The translations under genes were made by a program, and so were the position numbers. Under the pieces are notes generated by a model. It saw nothing but the letters and a program-made list of their open reading frames with translations, was not told the DNA's origin and searched no databases. A stretch of 7,845 nucleotides of DNA from Pseudomonadota bacterium (GTDB lineage Bacteria; Pseudomonadota; Alphaproteobacteria; Caulobacterales; Caulobacteraceae), in NCBI GenBank assembly GCA_023445955.1, contig JAEXJH010000154.1:1-7845 (forward strand). The letters run 5' to 3'. Shown piece after piece: positions 6,412 to 7,845 of this stretch. The stretch's first letter is position 1, and the number at the start of each line of letters is the position of its first letter.

Positions 6412-6912
6412 TCAGGCCTTGGCCGCCTTCGCCCTCATGAAGGCCACCCGCTCCAGCACTTCCGGACCCGCGGCGGGGCCGGGCGTATAGGCGAAATGCT
6501 CGCCGGAGATCGGCTTGCCGCTGATCCGGTCGACCATGATCGGCTCGGCCGCCAGCCCCGTCTCGCGATCCACCAGCTGGCCGGCCACGCCCTCGATGGC
6601 GAAGTGACGGTTGCCGAAGGCCAGCATGGCCGTCAGCACCGGCGCGAAGTCGCGCCCCAGGTCGGTCAGCAGATATTCGTAGCGCGGCGGCCGCTCGCTG
6701 TAGGCGCGCTTTTCCAGCATGCCGTTCTCGACCAGGCCCGCCAGGCGCTTGGTCAGGATGTTGGGCGCCACGCCCAGGCTCTTCTCGAACTGGTCGAAGC
6801 GGGTCAGCCCCTGGGCGGCGTCGCGCAGGATCAAGAGGGTCCAGCTGTCGCCTACCCGCTCTAGCGTGCGGCCGACAGGACATTGGGTGGGAGCGCGTTC
6901 AGATTTGCTCAT
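6412..6912 (-). CDS. HxlR-family winged-helix regulator 2
   Basis: This 166-residue regulator carries the HxlR domain at about 9-105: the family Cys11 in TQCPVGRTLERVGDSWTLLI, recognition segment LGVAPNILTKRLAGLV, and wing YSERPPRYEYLLT. The C-terminal extension has the motif DRETGLAAEPIMVDRISGKP, common in a large HxlR subgroup, and lacks the cysteines seen in regulator 1. ATG 6912 has no recognisable Shine-Dalgarno sequence. A near-perfect inverted repeat lies 15-43 nt upstream of the start and faces the divergent SDR gene. This arrangement fits an autoregulated repressor or activator controlling the SDR. Its inducer is unknown; sensing through Cys11 is possible but inferred from HypR/YodB-type relatives. 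The M28 peptidase gene lies downstream on the same strand. Confidence 0.93.
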   Translation of the reverse strand: MSKSERAPTQCPVGRTLERVGDSWTLLILRDAAQGLTRFDQFEKSLGVAPNILTKRLAGLVENGMLEKRAYSERPPRYEYLLTDLGRDFAPVLTAMLAFGNRHFAIEGVAGQLVDRETGLAAEPIMVDRISGKPISGEHFAYTPGPAAGPEVLERVAFMRAKAAKA

Positions 6913-7012
6913 GACAAAAGATCTGGGAGGTCACTTGCGAAAAACAAGTTACCTCATAGCTAGGGTCCATGCCGGACCATCGGGGCCTCGGCGAGAGACG
7001 AGAACTACCACG
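6913..7012. promoter_or_regulatory. Divergent promoter region, HxlR-2 / SDR
   Basis: A 100-nt region between two divergent starts. A possible SDR promoter is TTGCGA (6935-6940), a 16-nt spacer and TAGCTA (6957-6962). The GCTA core there resembles the caulobacterial -10, GCTANAWC. The inverted repeat at 6927-6955 covers this -35 and most of the spacer. The promoter assignment is tentative. Confidence 0.5.
6927..6955. promoter_or_regulatory. Candidate HxlR-2 operator (11-bp inverted repeat)
   Basis: Arms GAGGTCACTTG (6927-6937) and CAAGTTACCTC (6945-6955) are inverted copies with one mismatch around a 7-nt A-rich spacer, centred on 6941. HxlR dimers bind dyads of this kind beside their own genes. 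The location between the regulator and the SDR gene, over the putative -35, makes it the probable operator. Confidence 0.75.
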
Positions 7013-7813
7013 ATGAGCACCCCCAGCACCAAGGGCGCAGCCCTGATCACCGGCGCGTCGACCGGCATCGGCGCCACCTATGCCGACCGCCTGGCCAAGC
7101 GCGGCTACGACCTGATCCTGGTCGCCCGCGACGAGGCCCGCCTGAACGCGCTGGCCGAGCGCCTGCGCGGCGAGACCGGCGTCAAGGTCGAGGTCATCAA
7201 GGCCGACCTGACCGACAAGGCCGACCTGCTGAAGCTGGAACAGCGCCTGGCGACCGACACCGGCATCTCGGCGCTGGTCAACAACGCCGGCGTCGCGGGC
7301 GCGAACGACTTCGTGGGCTCCGATCCGGACGCCTTCGACAAGATGATCCAGCTGAACATCACGGCCGTGACCCGCCTGGCCTCGGCGGCGGCCCGCAACT
7401 TCGCGCCGCGCAATACCGGCGCGATCGTCAACCTGGCCTCGGTGGTCGGCCTGATGCCGGAGCTGAACATGCCGGTCTACGGCGCGACCAAGGCCTTCGT
7501 GACCTATCTGACCCAAGGCCTGCGCGTGCAATTCGCCGACTCGGCCATCCGCCTGCAGGCGGTGCTGCCCGGCGCCACGCGCACCGAGATCTGGGAACGC
7601 TCAGGCTCGGACATCGACGCCATGGACCCGAACATGATCATGGGCGTCGACGACATGGTCGATGCGGCGCTGGCCGGCTTCGACCAGGGCGAGCTGGTGA
7701 CCATTCCGTCGCTGCCCGACGCGGCCGACTGGGACGGCGCCCTGGCCGCGAAAGCCAAGCTCTATCCGAACCTGTCGCGCAGCGAGCCCGCCGCGCGTCT
7801 GAAAACCGCTTAA
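7013..7813 (+). CDS. Short-chain dehydrogenase/reductase (classical SDR)
   Basis: This 266-residue enzyme has the full classical SDR set. The Rossmann motif is TGASTGIG (13-20), with NNAG at 90-93. The catalytic tetrad is N115, S143 (LASVVG), Y156 and K160 (YGATK). Arg39 in VARDEARL, just after the second strand, points to NADP(H) over NAD(H). A helix-rich C-terminus follows. It reduces or oxidises a carbonyl/alcohol substrate in the cytoplasm; the substrate cannot be inferred. ATG 7013 is used because the Rossmann motif follows at the usual distance. Extending the frame upstream would run through the promoter region and antisense to HxlR-2. The Shine-Dalgarno sequence is weak. It is divergent from HxlR-2 and probably controlled by it through the inverted repeat at 6927-6955. 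The stop codon lies inside a small palindrome, CCGCTT-A-AAGCGG (7806-7818). Confidence 0.94.
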   Translation: MSTPSTKGAALITGASTGIGATYADRLAKRGYDLILVARDEARLNALAERLRGETGVKVEVIKADLTDKADLLKLEQRLATDTGISALVNNAGVAGANDFVGSDPDAFDKMIQLNITAVTRLASAAARNFAPRNTGAIVNLASVVGLMPELNMPVYGATKAFVTYLTQGLRVQFADSAIRLQAVLPGATRTEIWERSGSDIDAMDPNMIMGVDDMVDAALAGFDQGELVTIPSLPDAADWDGALAAKAKLYPNLSRSEPAARLKTA

Positions 7814-7845
7814 AGCGGAAAGCTCGCCGGCGCGGCGCTCACTCC

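Noticed and set aside
4924..6864. A 646-codon open frame on the plus strand across the peptidase and HxlR-2 region
   Set aside because: It is antisense to the M28 peptidase and HxlR-2, which have intact domains. Its translation is low-complexity (Arg, Gly, His, Val) and typical of shadow frames in high-GC DNA.
5891..6883. A 330-codon minus-strand frame spanning HxlR-2 and the M28 start
   Set aside because: It is an out-of-frame shadow of two genes with clear motifs; the product is Arg/Pro/Ala-rich.
6719..7012. A 98-residue N-terminal extension of the SDR
   Set aside because: It would run antisense to HxlR-2 and through the operator; the SDR Rossmann motif follows ATG 7013 at the normal distance.
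7806..7818. Small palindrome CCGCTT-A-AAGCGG at the SDR stop
   Set aside because: A one-base loop cannot form a useful hairpin, no T-run follows, and the window ends too soon to judge a terminator.
1..7845. Search for CRISPR repeats, insertion sequences, tRNA genes, toxin-antitoxin pairs or phage genes
   Set aside because: No spaced direct repeats, transposase motifs, tRNA cloverleaf sequences or toxin-like gene pairs were seen by eye.

Overview
This window looks like an ordinary chromosomal segment of a high-GC alphaproteobacterium, most likely Caulobacter or a close relative such as Phenylobacterium. That placement is inferred from the GC-rich codon use, the style of the proteins (MnmA, DUF2200, a TonB-C-like secreted protein, paired HxlR regulators) and weak or absent Shine-Dalgarno sequences on several genes. 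I cannot confirm the species without a search. I see no insertion sequence, prophage, CRISPR array, tRNA, rRNA or defence island. Coding density is high, no gap between genes exceeds about 235 bases, and no gene is visibly broken.

Layout. Positions 1-1047 hold the 3' part of mnmA, a tRNA 2-thiouridylase whose first codons lie outside the window. An ExoX-like 3'-5' exonuclease follows 26 nt later, and the pair ends at a strong terminator (1862-1896) that also works for the converging gene. That gene (1921-2232, minus) encodes a small secreted, cysteine-containing protein that resembles a lone TonB C-terminal domain. A DUF2200 gene (2361-2726) diverges from it and meets an HxlR-family regulator tail to tail with only 2 nt between stops. 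This first HxlR gene diverges from an acetyl-CoA acetyltransferase (thiolase, 3464-4651) across a 234-nt region holding a 39-bp palindrome and a cluster of TTGCG/CGCAA half-sites. After the thiolase come a GC-rich hairpin and a tiny GNAT-fold gene (4709-4978). The GNAT gene shares a CTAG stop tetranucleotide with a converging, exported M28 zinc peptidase carrying a fibronectin-III-like tail (4975-6348). Upstream of the peptidase on the same strand is a second HxlR regulator (6412-6912). It diverges from a short-chain dehydrogenase (7013-7813) across a short region with a near-perfect 11-bp inverted repeat that is a convincing operator.

How it fits together. The clearest logic is two separate 'HxlR regulator facing a metabolic enzyme' modules: HxlR-1 with the thiolase and HxlR-2 with the SDR. 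Each has its own dyad-symmetric DNA in the shared promoter region. The other genes (RNA modification, DNA exonuclease, DUF2200, GNAT, exported peptidase) are housekeeping or stand-alone functions. I did not find a convincing undescribed multi-gene system. The best leads are the two candidate operators, the solitary TonB-C-like secreted protein, and an Asp-to-Glu change in a catalytic motif of the ExoX-like enzyme.
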